Below, one piece after another: positions 17,597-29,505 of a DNA stretch of 62,519 bases. The DNA is from Sphingomonas palustris (GTDB lineage Bacteria; Pseudomonadota; Alphaproteobacteria; Sphingomonadales; Sphingomonadaceae), in the NCBI GenBank assembly GCA_026225215.1, contig JAMFSI010000012.1:1-62519 (forward strand). The letters run 5' to 3'. Each line of letters opens with the position of its first letter. Positions within the stretch are counted from its first letter, which is position 1. The translations under genes were made by a program, and so were the position numbers. Below the pieces are notes generated by a model. That model saw nothing but the letters and a program-made list of their open reading frames with translations. It was not told the origin of the DNA and did not search any database.

Positions 17597-18409
17597 TTAG
17601 GCGATCGCCTCTTCGCCTTCGAGCGTCACTCGATGCAGTACCCGACCGCTATCGGCGGGGTAAGGCTCGACCCGGTGCAGCACGCCGCAATTGTCCCAGG
17701 CAATCATGTCGCCGACCTGCCACTCGTGGCGGTAGACGAAACGCGGCTGGCTCGCCCATGCCTTGAGTTCGACGAGCAGCGCATCGCTTTCCCCGCGGTC
17801 CATGCCTTCGATCCAGTCGGCGCTCGATCCGAGCAGCAGCGATTTGCGGCCCGAGCGATGCGTCCAGACCAGCGGATGACGATGAATGGCAAAGCTCTGC
17901 CAATCCGCTGCCATCTCCGGCGTGACCAGTTCATGCACGCCGCGCTGAGTGCCCATCATGGTGTGCGCCGCCTTCAGCCCGGCGATCTGCGCCTTTTTCG
18001 CCTCGGGGAGCTCCTCATAGGCAGCGTAGGTATTCGAGAACAAGGTCTGGCCGCCGGTTTTGGACAGGACGCGCCCGGTCAGCACGGTACCTCGCGCCGG
18101 CACCGGATCGTTCCAGCCGTCGAAATGCCAGCTCAACGTGCCCTTGAGATATTTGGCGGTCTCGGTGACGTTCACGTCAAGGCTGATCTTGTGCAGCCCG
18201 CGCTCGCCCTGGTCGGTGGGTGTGCCGAGGGTTTGGGCGAACTGGCGCTGCTCCTCGTCGGTCAGCCCGATCTTCGGGAAGGTGAGCACGCCGCGCGCTT
18301 CGAGCAATTGGCGCAGCTCTGCGGCCTTGGTGCCACCGAGCAATATGGCTTTATCGGTATCGACGCGCGTGCCGACCAGCGGGGAAAGGTCAGTGGTGGT
18401 GAAGGGCAC
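17597..18409 (-). CDS. TauD/TfdA-family Fe(II)/2-oxoglutarate dioxygenase
   Basis: 270 residues from GTG 18409, which has GGAGA six bases upstream; upstream codons in this frame belong to the dehydrogenase relic. The family oxidises a substrate while decarboxylating 2-oxoglutarate. The metal triad is visible: WHFDGWND (His and Asp) near residue 95 and the distal His in WDNCGVLHRVEPYP. A 2-oxoglutarate-binding Arg is likely in GRVLHRVTLEG. A second, distinct member lies at 28082-29062. The substrate cannot be read from sequence. Confidence 0.85.
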   Translation of the reverse strand: MPFTTTDLSPLVGTRVDTDKAILLGGTKAAELRQLLEARGVLTFPKIGLTDEEQRQFAQTLGTPTDQGERGLHKISLDVNVTETAKYLKGTLSWHFDGWNDPVPARGTVLTGRVLSKTGGQTLFSNTYAAYEELPEAKKAQIAGLKAAHTMMGTQRGVHELVTPEMAADWQSFAIHRHPLVWTHRSGRKSLLLGSSADWIEGMDRGESDALLVELKAWASQPRFVYRHEWQVGDMIAWDNCGVLHRVEPYPADSGRVLHRVTLEGEEAIA

Positions 18410-18419
18410 GATAGGTCTC

Positions 18420-18515
18420 CTAAATATCGATGCAAATCTTACCGAAATGCCCGCCCTGTTGGAGATGCCGAAAGGCGTCCAAGCTGGCAGGTTTTCCAAG
18501 GCGCATGGCCTTCAT
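18420..18515 (-). pseudogene. MDR (zinc-type) dehydrogenase relic: start and end joined, middle deleted
   Basis: A 31-codon frame with its own ribosome-binding site (GAGGA) and ATG at 18515. It begins MKAMRLGKPASLD, the typical start of medium-chain zinc-type oxidoreductases, and passes directly into AFRHLQQGGHFGKICIDI and a stop, the typical C-terminal end of the same family. About 300 residues are missing in frame. The TAG stop overlaps the ribosome-binding site of the TauD-type gene, so the original gene was probably its operon partner. Confidence 0.7.
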
Positions 18516-18641
18516 ATGTTTTCCTCTTCCCCTTTACAGTCTGACCCAGGTTAGCTTCCCGTGCCGATGCTGTCAGACTTGCCCAATCGGGACAAGCTTG
18601 CCTGGCTGCGATTTTCGAATCTCCTCACCCTCCGCTATTTT

Positions 18642-18670
18642 TTTACAAACCAAATTATCAGAATTATAGG
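18642..18670 (+). promoter_or_regulatory. Probable promoter of the GH3 gene
   Basis: TTTACA (18642-18647) and TATAGG (18665-18670) are separated by exactly 17 bp in a locally AT-rich patch, 88 bp upstream of the GH3 start. Prediction only. Confidence 0.45.
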
Positions 18671-18757
18671 AGTTGACTGGTAGGCATTGGGCAAGGCCAC
18701 GGCGATCGAGCGCATGATGCGGCGATGGCAGAGCCAGCGCAGATGCAGAGGTAAAAC

Positions 18758-20953
18758 ATGAAGTACATCGCATGGATGGCTCTCGCGCTGGCGGGAACTT
18801 CGAGTCTGGCCATGGCCAAGACCCCCGATCCGGCGGTCGCGGACGCTGCGGTTCGCGCGGCGGCGACAGTGAAAGCGATGAACCCCGATGAAAAGACGGT
18901 GCTGACGCATGGTATCATGGCCATGCCGCTGTTTCCCGGGATGCAAATGCCTGCGGACGCGATCCTGGGCGCGGGCTATGTAGCAGGCGTGCCGCGATTG
19001 AACGTGCCCGCGCTTAAGGAAACCGATGCCAGCCTCGGCGTCGCCTGGGTCGGCGGCATGCGCCACGATGGCGCGACGCCGCTGCCCTCAGGGCTCGCTC
19101 AGGCCGCGACATGGAACCCTGAAGTGATCCGCCAGGCCGGTGCGATGATCGGCTCGGAGGCGCGCGCCAAAGGTTTCAATGTCCTGCTGGCCGGCGGCGC
19201 CAATCTGATGCGCGATCCGCGCAATGGCCGCACATTCGAATATCTTTCGGAAGATCCGTGGCTGACCGGCACACTGGTCGGTGCAGCGATTGCGGGCATC
19301 CAGTCCAACCACATCATCTCGACGATCAAGCATTTTGCGCTTAATGATCAGGAGACCGGGCGCAATTTCGTCGACAGCCGCATTACCGAACCCGCCGCGC
19401 GCGAAAGCGATCTGCTCGCCTTCGAGATCGGTATCGAACGCGGACAGCCCGGATCGGTGATGTGCGGCTATAATCTCGTCAATGGCCACCACGACTGTGA
19501 CAGCGACTGGCTGCTCAACACCGTGCTCAAGCATGACTGGCGCTATCAGGGCTTTGTCATGTCGGATTGGGGGGCGGTGCCGACGCTGTCTACGGCCACG
19601 AACGGCCTCGACCAGCAATCGGGCGCGCAGCTCGATCCGCAGGTCTTCTTCGCCAAGCCGCTCGCCGACGCAGCCGCGCATGACGCGGCCACGGCGGTTC
19701 GTCTCGACGACATGAACAAGCGCATCCTCACCGCGATCTATGCCGCCAGCATCGACAAAAACCCGCCCACGCCCGGCGGCACTATCGACTTCGCGGCGGA
19801 TGGAGCCGTGGCGCTCGAAGCGGCGAAGCAAGGCATCGTTCTGCTACGCAATCAGGGCGGCATCCTGCCACTGACCACCGGCGCCAGGAACATCGCGGTG
19901 ATCGGCAGCTATGCCGACACCGGCGTGATCTCGGGCGGTGGTTCGAGCCAGGTCGATGCGCCCAGCGGCCCGGCGGTTCGGGTTTCGCGCGGTGGCGAAG
20001 GGCCGTTAGCCGATTTCATGCAACAGCATTACCATTCCTCGAGCCCGATCAAAGCGATCAAGGCGCTCGCGCCCGGCGCCGACATCCACTTCCGTGACGG
20101 CAATTACATTACGGACGCGGTGACGGCAGCGCGCAAGGCCGACGTCGCCATTGTCTTTGCCACCGCCTGGCGCACCGAAGGCGAGGATGTGCCGGACCTG
20201 AGCCTGCCGCACGGGCAGGACGAATTGATCGCGGCGGTCGCCGCTGCCAATCCGCATACCATCGTCGTGCTCGAAACCGGCGGCCCCGTGGCGATGCCGT
20301 GGCTCGACAAGACCGCGGCGGTGATCGAGGCCTGGTATTCGGGCGGACGCGGCGGCGAGGCGATCGCCTCGGTGTTGTTCGGCCAGACCAATCCCTCGGG
20401 GCGGCTGCCGGTGACCTTTCCGGCCAGCCTCGACCAATTGCCGCGTCCGAAACTCGATGGGCTGGGTGAGATCGAGGATGCCAATGCCCATGCCGCGCCT
20501 GCTGGCGTGCAGCTTGCCGCCAATTACGACATCGAAGGTTCGGACGTCGGCTATCGCTGGTTCGCGCGCACCGGCGCCGCGCCCTTGTTTCCCTTCGGCT
20601 TCGGCCTCAGCTACACCAGCTTCACCACGAATGGCCTGGCGCTGCATGGCCTCGATGCGAGCTTCACCGTTCGCAACACCGGCAAGCTGGCGGGCGCGGA
20701 TGTCGCGCAGCTTTACCTCGTCAGCCGGGGCGGCGCGCCGAAACAGCGCTTGGTCGGTTACGCGCGGGTGGCGCTGGCGCCGGGGGCCAGCCAGAAAGTG
20801 CAACTCACCATTGATCCCCGTCTGCTCGCTGACTGGCACAACGGCGGCTGGGACATTCCTGGCGGGGACTATGGCTTTGCGCTGGGCAATGATGCGCAGC
20901 ATCTTGGGCCTAAGGTCACCGTTGCTATGGCTGCGCGGCATTGGACCGATTGA
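18758..20953 (+). CDS. Secreted glycoside hydrolase family 3 (beta-glucosidase type)
   Basis: 731 residues. Signal peptide MKYIAWMALALAGTSSLAMA. The GH3 N-terminal barrel (about 30-340) contains KHFALNDQETGRN and the nucleophile Asp in GFVMSDWGA. The C-terminal sandwich domain (about 360-590) begins AAKQGIVLLRNQGGILPL and has PSGRLPVTFP. A fibronectin-III-like domain closes the protein (FGFGLSYTSF; FTVRNTGKLAGADVAQLYL). Predicted to release terminal beta-linked glucose or a similar sugar in the periplasm or outside. No sugar transporter adjoins it. Confidence 0.92.
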   Translation: MKYIAWMALALAGTSSLAMAKTPDPAVADAAVRAAATVKAMNPDEKTVLTHGIMAMPLFPGMQMPADAILGAGYVAGVPRLNVPALKETDASLGVAWVGGMRHDGATPLPSGLAQAATWNPEVIRQAGAMIGSEARAKGFNVLLAGGANLMRDPRNGRTFEYLSEDPWLTGTLVGAAIAGIQSNHIISTIKHFALNDQETGRNFVDSRITEPAARESDLLAFEIGIERGQPGSVMCGYNLVNGHHDCDSDWLLNTVLKHDWRYQGFVMSDWGAVPTLSTATNGLDQQSGAQLDPQVFFAKPLADAAAHDAATAVRLDDMNKRILTAIYAASIDKNPPTPGGTIDFAADGAVALEAAKQGIVLLRNQGGILPLTTGARNIAVIGSYADTGVISGGGSSQVDAPSGPAVRVSRGGEGPLADFMQQHYHSSSPIKAIKALAPGADIHFRDGNYITDAVTAARKADVAIVFATAWRTEGEDVPDLSLPHGQDELIAAVAAANPHTIVVLETGGPVAMPWLDKTAAVIEAWYSGGRGGEAIASVLFGQTNPSGRLPVTFPASLDQLPRPKLDGLGEIEDANAHAAPAGVQLAANYDIEGSDVGYRWFARTGAAPLFPFGFGLSYTSFTTNGLALHGLDASFTVRNTGKLAGADVAQLYLVSRGGAPKQRLVGYARVALAPGASQKVQLTIDPRLLADWHNGGWDIPGGDYGFALGNDAQHLGPKVTVAMAARHWTD

Positions 20954-21002
20954 GCCCCCCTCCTAACAAGCCGCGTTAATCGCGTCTCACCCGTACCCCT
21001 TC

Positions 21003-21095
21003 CCGTCCGTCCCGAGCTTGTCGAAGGACTGCTTTTCTTTTCTGGGTCTTACCGGAAGAACAAGGCAGTGCTTCGACGAGGCTCAGCATGGGCGG
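21003..21095. repeat. GAGCTTGTCGAAG inverted repeat, copy 1
   Basis: Left arm around GAGCTTGTCGAAGGACTGC (about 21013-21032) and an imperfect inverted right arm around GCAGTGCTTCGACGAGGCTC (about 21065-21084). It lies in the 272-bp gap between the GH3 gene and the SDR gene. Same family as copies at 27911 and 47232; the most degenerate of the three. Confidence 0.7.
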
Positions 21096-21225
21096 GTTGG
21101 GCGCTTGGATCGGAATTCGCGCAACGAAGCTATGAGCACGATCCCGCGTTCAATGCATCGGAACTGCGACCAATGGGCAAATATTGTTGCTTTCCAAGGA
21201 ACCCTGGCTGTGCTTGGCTGGGGCG

Positions 21226-22020
21226 ATGCAGCGTCCAGCGGTTCTTATTACAGGGGGTGCCAAGCGCATCGGCGCGGTGATCGCGCGGCGTTTTGCCGAA
21301 GCAGGCTGGCATGTCGTGATTCATTACGGCCAATCGCGCGAGGCTGCCGAAGCGCTGGCCGCGACTTTGCCCTCCGCCGAATGCGTGTCCTGCGACCTCG
21401 CCGACAGCGACGCCGCCGTCGCCATGGTGCGCGGATTGGCGGCGCGGCTGGATGACTGGCGGGTGCTGGTCAATTCCGCCGCCGTATTCCGTTTCGACAG
21501 CGTCGGCGCGCTCGATGTCGAAGTGTTTGGCGAAGCGATGGCGGTCAACGCCGCCACGCCGGCGCGCATGGCCCAGGCCTTCCTGGCGCCGCCCGAAAGC
21601 GGCGGCGCCCGCGCCGCGAATGGCCGAAGGGTGATCGACCTGCTCGATATGAAACTGGCCAATCCCAACCCCGATTTCTTTTCCTACACTATGGCCAAGC
21701 ATGCCTTGGCCGCCACCGTGCGGATGCTTGCTATGGGAGCCAAGCAGATTGGGGGCGGCAATCAGGCCGGTGGTAGCGCAGACCGCATCTATGGCCTCGC
21801 CCCCGGCGCGATGCTGCCCAGCCATGACCAGGCGCCCGAGGAACATGAAACCAGCGGCCGCATGAATCTGCTGGGCCGCTTGACCGATCCCGACGAACTG
21901 GCGGACGCAGCGCTGTTTCTCAGCGAAGGCTGGCTGGCGAGCGGTGAGACGCTGTTCGTCGATTCGGGCCAGCATCTGCTGTCGCAACCGCGCGATGTTT
22001 TGTACCTGGCCCGCGCATGA
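21226..22020 (+). CDS. SDR-family oxidoreductase, pteridine-reductase-like
   Basis: 264 residues from ATG 21226. N-terminal ITGGAKRIGAVIARRFAEAGWHVVIHYGQSREAAE resembles FolM / pteridine reductases (TGxxxRIG with a basic residue for NADPH). NSAAVF replaces the usual NNAG, and YTMAKHALAA gives Tyr-x3-Lys. It may reduce dihydropteridines to tetrahydro forms, but FabG-like substrates are possible. It overlaps the TMEM165-type gene by ATGA (22017-22020). Confidence 0.75.
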   Translation: MQRPAVLITGGAKRIGAVIARRFAEAGWHVVIHYGQSREAAEALAATLPSAECVSCDLADSDAAVAMVRGLAARLDDWRVLVNSAAVFRFDSVGALDVEVFGEAMAVNAATPARMAQAFLAPPESGGARAANGRRVIDLLDMKLANPNPDFFSYTMAKHALAATVRMLAMGAKQIGGGNQAGGSADRIYGLAPGAMLPSHDQAPEEHETSGRMNLLGRLTDPDELADAALFLSEGWLASGETLFVDSGQHLLSQPRDVLYLARA

Positions 22021-22598
22021 TCTTCAGCACCGTCCTCACCTCGGCCAGCGTGGTCGCTCTTGCCGAAGTCGGTGACAAGACCATGCTGCTGGCGATCCTG
22101 CTGGTGTCGCGGATGCGCAAGCCCTGGGCGATCCTGGGCGGTATTTTCTGCGCGACAGTGGTCAATCACCTGATCGCCGCTTTCGTCGGCAGCGAAGTGT
22201 CGGGGCTGCTCGATGCCAAGTGGTTTCGCATTGTCGTCGCGGTCGGCTTCATCGCCATGGCTATCTGGACCCTGGTGCCCGACACCATCGATGACGACGA
22301 CACCGCCGCGGTGCGCTCGCATGGCGGCGCCTTCCTGACCACGGTGATCGCCTTTTTCCTGGTCGAGATCGGCGACAAGACCCAGATCGCTACGATCGCG
22401 CTGGCGGCGCATTACCATTCGGTACTGGATGTCGCGATCGGGACGACGCTGGGGATGATGATTGCCGATGGTCCCGCCGTATTCCTGGGCGAAGCGCTAG
22501 TGCGGCGGATTTCATTACGGGTTGCCCGTATCGGCGCGGCGCTGCTGTTCCTGATCCTAGGCCTATGGCAATTGGGTGCGGTGCTAAGCGGAAACTGA
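22017..22598 (+). CDS. TMEM165/GDT1 (UPF0016) family cation transporter
   Basis: 193 residues, a six-helix membrane protein with the two family signatures [14 protein letters not shown] (residues 14-27) and [13 protein letters not shown] in the second half. The duplicated E-x-G-D-K-T forms the cation site. Characterised bacterial members export Mn(II) or move Ca(II)/Mn(II). No Mn riboswitch is seen: the start lies inside the preceding gene, so expression depends on that gene's transcript. Confidence 0.9.
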   Translation: MIFSTVLTSASVVALAEVGDKTMLLAILLVSRMRKPWAILGGIFCATVVNHLIAAFVGSEVSGLLDAKWFRIVVAVGFIAMAIWTLVPDTIDDDDTAAVRSHGGAFLTTVIAFFLVEIGDKTQIATIALAAHYHSVLDVAIGTTLGMMIADGPAVFLGEALVRRISLRVARIGAALLFLILGLWQLGAVLSGN

Positions 22599-22600
22599 GA

Positions 22601-22624
22601 GCCTCACATGTTGCGATGTGAGGC
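22601..22624. terminator. Hairpin after the transporter gene
   Basis: GCCTCACAT (22601-22609) pairs perfectly with ATGTGAGGC (22616-22624) around a six-base loop, directly after the transporter stop codon. There is no T-run, so termination by it alone is uncertain. Confidence 0.4.
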
Positions 22625-22674
22625 GTCGCCTGTTAGGCGCGCCGCGCTATTCCCTCGCGCATAAGGTTCACCCC

Positions 22675-23892
<1,218 letters not shown>

Positions 23893-24388
23893 AAAACCAG
23901 TTAATTATGCGCCGAACCGCGCTCTTTGACGGGTTTCCCCTAAGTTGTCCACCACCGAAATCGTGATTGTGGATAATTTTTGAAAAAAGTTCTTGCGCGA
24001 CTCAGCAATGAGGCGCAGCTTTGCCTTGCCGAAACGGTGACTTTGAACTGCTAATTCAATGGTTTAGGCCAAAGAATTGGGAGGAAGAAGTTTAGCTGGA
24101 TCGGGACGGCGGCAGAGCCCGCAGCAGTATCGGAAAACGCGACTGATGTGTGCAGGGTTCGTCCCGGCAACTCAGACGAACCGCAGATGCAGCGAGAGGC
24201 ACGCCACCGTTATGACCATGACCGCTTGGTCCACACGATGTGAAAGCGCTACCGCTCACGCGGTACACCGAGCATCAATGGGTCAAACCGTCACGGGCAT
24301 GGGACCGCCGGGCGTAGGAACAAGGCTTCTCCGGAAGCCAGTTCCCCGCCTGACGGGACTCGTTATATCGAGAGAGATCGCTACCTTT
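23893..24388. other. Intergenic region after argG without a confident gene
   Basis: About 500 bp. The first 100 bp are AT-rich and hold TTGTCCACC (23944-23952) and the perfect inverted DnaA-type 9-mer TGTGGATAA (23968-23976). An open stretch on the plus strand at about 24050-24243 reads RKKFSWIGTAAEPAAVSEN and later REARHRYDHDRLVHTM but has no ATG, GTG or TTG start with a ribosome-binding site, so I do not call it. A strongly folded element follows at 24288-24356. Confidence 0.4.
24288..24356 (+). ncRNA. Candidate structured RNA element
   Basis: Four fully nested helices: CCGTCA/TGACGG (24288-24293 with 24351-24356), GGCG/CGCC (24311-24314 with 24347-24350), GGAAC/GTTCC (24317-24321 with 24341-24345) and GGCTTC/GAAGCC (24324-24329 with 24334-24339), capped by a TCCG tetraloop of the stable UNCG class. 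A 17-base bulge lies on the 5' side. I cannot match it to a known RNA family. It could be a small RNA, or the 3' end of a longer transcript starting near 24000. The strand is assumed from the loop type. Confidence 0.4.
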
Positions 24389-24432
24389 CTTCTCGCTGCC
24401 CGCTTGCGGGAGGGGCGGGGGTGGGCATTTCC
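24389..24432. repeat. Left inverted repeat around the DUF559 relic
   Basis: About 44 bp containing CCCGCTTGCGGGAGGGG and GGGGGTGGGCATTTCC. Its inverted partner is at 24781-24826, with roughly 90% identity by eye. Each arm also contains a small palindrome (CCCGCTTGCGGG). Confidence 0.75.
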
Positions 24433-24441
24433 GTTCTTCTT

Positions 24442-24838
24442 CTAGAGTTCGCTCGCCAGCGCATCAGCGATCGCCCGCACCACGCCGTCCAAATTCGTCA
24501 TCACATCCACGTTCGAGAAGCGAAGCACGGCAAAGCCCTGCGCTACCATAAAGCTGTCACGCGCTAGGTCTTCATCCGGCGCAAATCATGCGATCAGCCG
24601 TCTACTTCCACGACGAGCCGTGCGGCGCGGCACAGGAAATCGGCAAATAGGGGCCGATCGGTATTTGTCTGCTGAATTTGTACCCGCTCACTTGTTCACG
24701 ACTCAAAGCACGCCACAGCAATCGCTCGACGGGCGTGGCTTGATTGCGCAATTTCTTGACGCCGGTCGTATCGCGAGGTTGGAAGTGCCCACCCCCGGCC
24801 CCTCCCGCAAGCGGGAGGAGCGAAGAAGCGCCTTCCAT
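24442..24838 (-). pseudogene. DUF559 endonuclease-like protein, frameshifted
   Basis: From ATG 24838 the frame gives RNQATPVERLLWRALSREQ, the typical opening of DUF559 proteins (Vsr/PD-(D/E)XK-like fold), and reaches IPIGPY. Then one base is missing from a T-run (TTT at 24647-24645, minus strand): in the shifted frame the family sequence continues as ADFLCRAARLVVEVDG and stops. A third frame carries the family's end, DSFMVAQGFAVLRFSN to ALASEL and the stop at 24442-24444. At least two lesions, so it is inactive unless they are sequencing errors. Inverted repeats flank it. Confidence 0.75.
24781..24826. repeat. Right inverted repeat around the DUF559 relic
   Basis: Inverted copy of 24389-24432. 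It overlaps the first codons of the DUF559 frame (encoding LLPLAGGAGGG), so the repeat supplies the N-terminal peptide. It ends about 17 bp before the uvrA stop codon. Confidence 0.75.
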
Positions 24839-24843
24839 TCCGC

Positions 24844-27780
<2,937 letters not shown>

Positions 27781-27790
27781 GCGCCCGTAT

Positions 27791-27805
27791 GTTCCAGATT
27801 TGTTC
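27791..27805. promoter_or_regulatory. LexA (SOS) box of uvrA, GTTC-N7-GTTC
   Basis: GTTC at 27791-27794 and GTTC at 27802-27805 are separated by exactly seven bases, the alphaproteobacterial LexA consensus (GAAC-N7-GAAC on the other strand). It lies 11 bp upstream of the uvrA ATG; uvrA is a usual SOS gene in this class. Confidence 0.8.
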
Positions 27806-27910
27806 GATTCGAGCAAGGGCAAAGCAATGCCCGCATGGTCCAGCATCGGCCGGGCGGAATGGCCGTTTTAAGGCGCTGTCATACCGCTGTCGGCGGGTTG
27901 TATACCAATC

Positions 27911-28000
27911 CGTTCATGCTGAGCTTGTCGAAGCACTGTCCTTCTTCCCGGCACGCGCTTGAAAAGAAGAGCAGTCCTTCGACAAGCTCAGGACGGACGG
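27911..28000. repeat. GAGCTTGTCGAAG inverted repeat, copy 2
   Basis: Left arm TGAGCTTGTCGAAGCACTG (about 27919-27937) and right arm GCAGTCCTTCGACAAGCTCA (27971-27990), with a middle of about 33 bp. Lies between uvrA and the second TauD-type gene. Confidence 0.8.
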
Positions 28001-28081
28001 GGGAGAGAAAATGAATCAGGACCACGCATCAAAATAGGCGCGGGGGAGATCGTGATCCGCCCGCGTCATATGTTCCACCGA

Positions 28082-29062
28082 TTACTCGGCAATTGCGCGC
28101 TGCACTTCGCCAATCTTCTTGCCACCCTCGAAACGCCCGAGGCCGTAATCGCCCCTAATCGTCGTGCGCAACGTGCGGCGTTCGTATTGGGCGTCGCAGC
28201 CCTCGACCGAATGGAGCATCCGCAGATTATCCCAGATCACCATGTCGGTCTCCTTCCAATCATGGAAATAGACATGGCGGCCAGTGGCAATGCGATTAAG
28301 CGTCTGACATACCTCTTCGAACAGCGCGTCACCCGCAGCGTCCTCATGGCCCTCGATGCCCTCGGCCATCCACGGCGCGAAATGGAGCACCTTTTGGCCG
28401 CTGGGCCGCGTCCACACCGCAGGATGGATCGCGCGCGGGAAGGTCGCCGCTTCCTTGAGCAGCGCCGGGGTCGAGCTATATTCAGTAAGCGGTATGAAGT
28501 TCACGCCGAAGCGCATTTTGGTCAGCCGCGTATCGAGCGTGTAGATGATGTTGAGATGATCGAGGCGGTCACGCAGTTCCTGGGGAAAGGCGTGATAGAG
28601 ATCGATGCCATCGGCAAAGCCGGTGCGGCCACCATGCGGCGCATTGATCGGCGCGCGCAATACGCCGGCGCGGTTAAGCTCATCCTGGTAGCAATGATCG
28701 AAGTGCCAGGGCGAGAAACGCGCGACGGGCTTGCCGTCGATTTCCACCAGCCCCTCGCCATCCTCGATACGGTCGGGATTGGGTTTGTAATGCATGTCGA
28801 TCACGCCGGGGGCGAGATCTGTGTCGGTGCGCCCGGTGGTGGTGGTGGGGTGATCCTTGAGCGGGCCGAATACGGTGCTGATCGCCACCTGCATTGCCGA
28901 GGTCGGCTCGACCCCGGAAAAGACGATCATGCCGCGCTCGTAAAACAGCGCTTCCAGCCGGCTGCGCGTGTCGGAATCGCGCAAATTCGCCAGGGTGACG
29001 CCCTCGACCACCGCGCCGAACGACAGATCATCGCGCAATTCCCGAATACGAATTCCAGACAT
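28082..29062 (-). CDS. TauD/TfdA-family dioxygenase, second copy
   Basis: 326 residues from ATG 29062 (GGAGAG six bases upstream). Non-haem Fe(II), 2-oxoglutarate-dependent family. The metal-binding His-x-Asp is in WHFDHCYQDEL (about residues 130-140) and the distal His in WDNLRMLHSVEGC; the 2-oxoglutarate Arg is probably in RTLRTTIRGDYG. It is longer than and clearly different from the copy at 17597, so not a recent duplicate. No sulfonate or herbicide transport genes adjoin it; substrate unknown. Confidence 0.85.
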   Translation of the reverse strand: MSGIRIRELRDDLSFGAVVEGVTLANLRDSDTRSRLEALFYERGMIVFSGVEPTSAMQVAISTVFGPLKDHPTTTTGRTDTDLAPGVIDMHYKPNPDRIEDGEGLVEIDGKPVARFSPWHFDHCYQDELNRAGVLRAPINAPHGGRTGFADGIDLYHAFPQELRDRLDHLNIIYTLDTRLTKMRFGVNFIPLTEYSSTPALLKEAATFPRAIHPAVWTRPSGQKVLHFAPWMAEGIEGHEDAAGDALFEEVCQTLNRIATGRHVYFHDWKETDMVIWDNLRMLHSVEGCDAQYERRTLRTTIRGDYGLGRFEGGKKIGEVQRAIAE

Positions 29063-29505
29063 GCCTGCTCTCCAACCGGGCGCCGCTATGGCCACCGGCC
29101 TTGACGCGCGTCACTTTTGTGACGGCAGGATACCGGATATCGATGGCAACGGCAATGCAGACGGCATGACCTGAAACGCAATGCTGCACCCTGCCCGTCT
29201 AATCTTAAGGAATCGGGTTCATACTCTGCGCCAGGTATGTCCCGCCGCGGGACACGCTCGAAACCGTCCGTGCCGCTGGGTCATGGGCGCGCTAGGCAAT
29301 ACAACTCATGGCCCCCGCTTCCCTCCCCCTTGTCTTAGAGACTGACCCGAAATTAGCTGCGCTAATTTCGAAGTCGGAAGCGGGCCGGTACCGACTTTCC
29401 GAAACGGAGTTTCTGTTCAGACACTTAGACGGCCCTACGCAGGACGAAGACGCGGCGCGGCCCTCTGATTTTTCGGCTCGGCTGCGACGGCGCGACGGCG
29501 GCGCG
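29063..29505. other. Intergenic region between the second TauD-type gene and the SleB-like gene
   Basis: 443 bp between divergent genes, so it should hold both promoters. Seen: GTCAC-TTTT-GTGAC near 29110, a short hairpin TGTCCCG / CGGGACA near 29240, and nested-palindrome copy B at 29335-29429. No supported gene; an open frame running through copy B into the SleB-like gene is non-conserved. Confidence 0.45.
29335..29429. repeat. Nested palindrome, copy B (95 bp, short core)
   Basis: It begins TTAGAGACTGACCCGAAATT and ends TTCAGACACTTAGA, like copies A and C, with the left small hairpin GAAATTAGC/GCTAATTTC and the right GAAAC...GTTTC. The 36-bp arms of A and C are replaced by a short AAGTCGG / CCGACTT palindrome. 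It lies 77 bp upstream of the SleB-like start. Confidence 0.75.

Larger units (their letters stand above)
27781..28081. other. uvrA upstream / convergent-side intergenic region
   Basis: 301 bp holding the SOS box next to uvrA, then about 100 bp with no recognisable feature, then GAGCTTGTCGAAG repeat copy 2 (27911-28000), then about 80 bp leading to the stop codon of the second TauD-type gene. No supported gene. Confidence 0.5.

Noticed and set aside
22601..22674. Riboswitch before argG or after the Mn-type transporter
   Set aside because: Only one simple hairpin is present in the 76-bp gap; no conserved riboswitch core is visible.
23944..23976. Two DnaA-box-like 9-mers as a possible replication origin
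   Set aside because: Only one is perfect, there is no cluster, and no origin-linked genes (dnaA, hemE, parA) are near.
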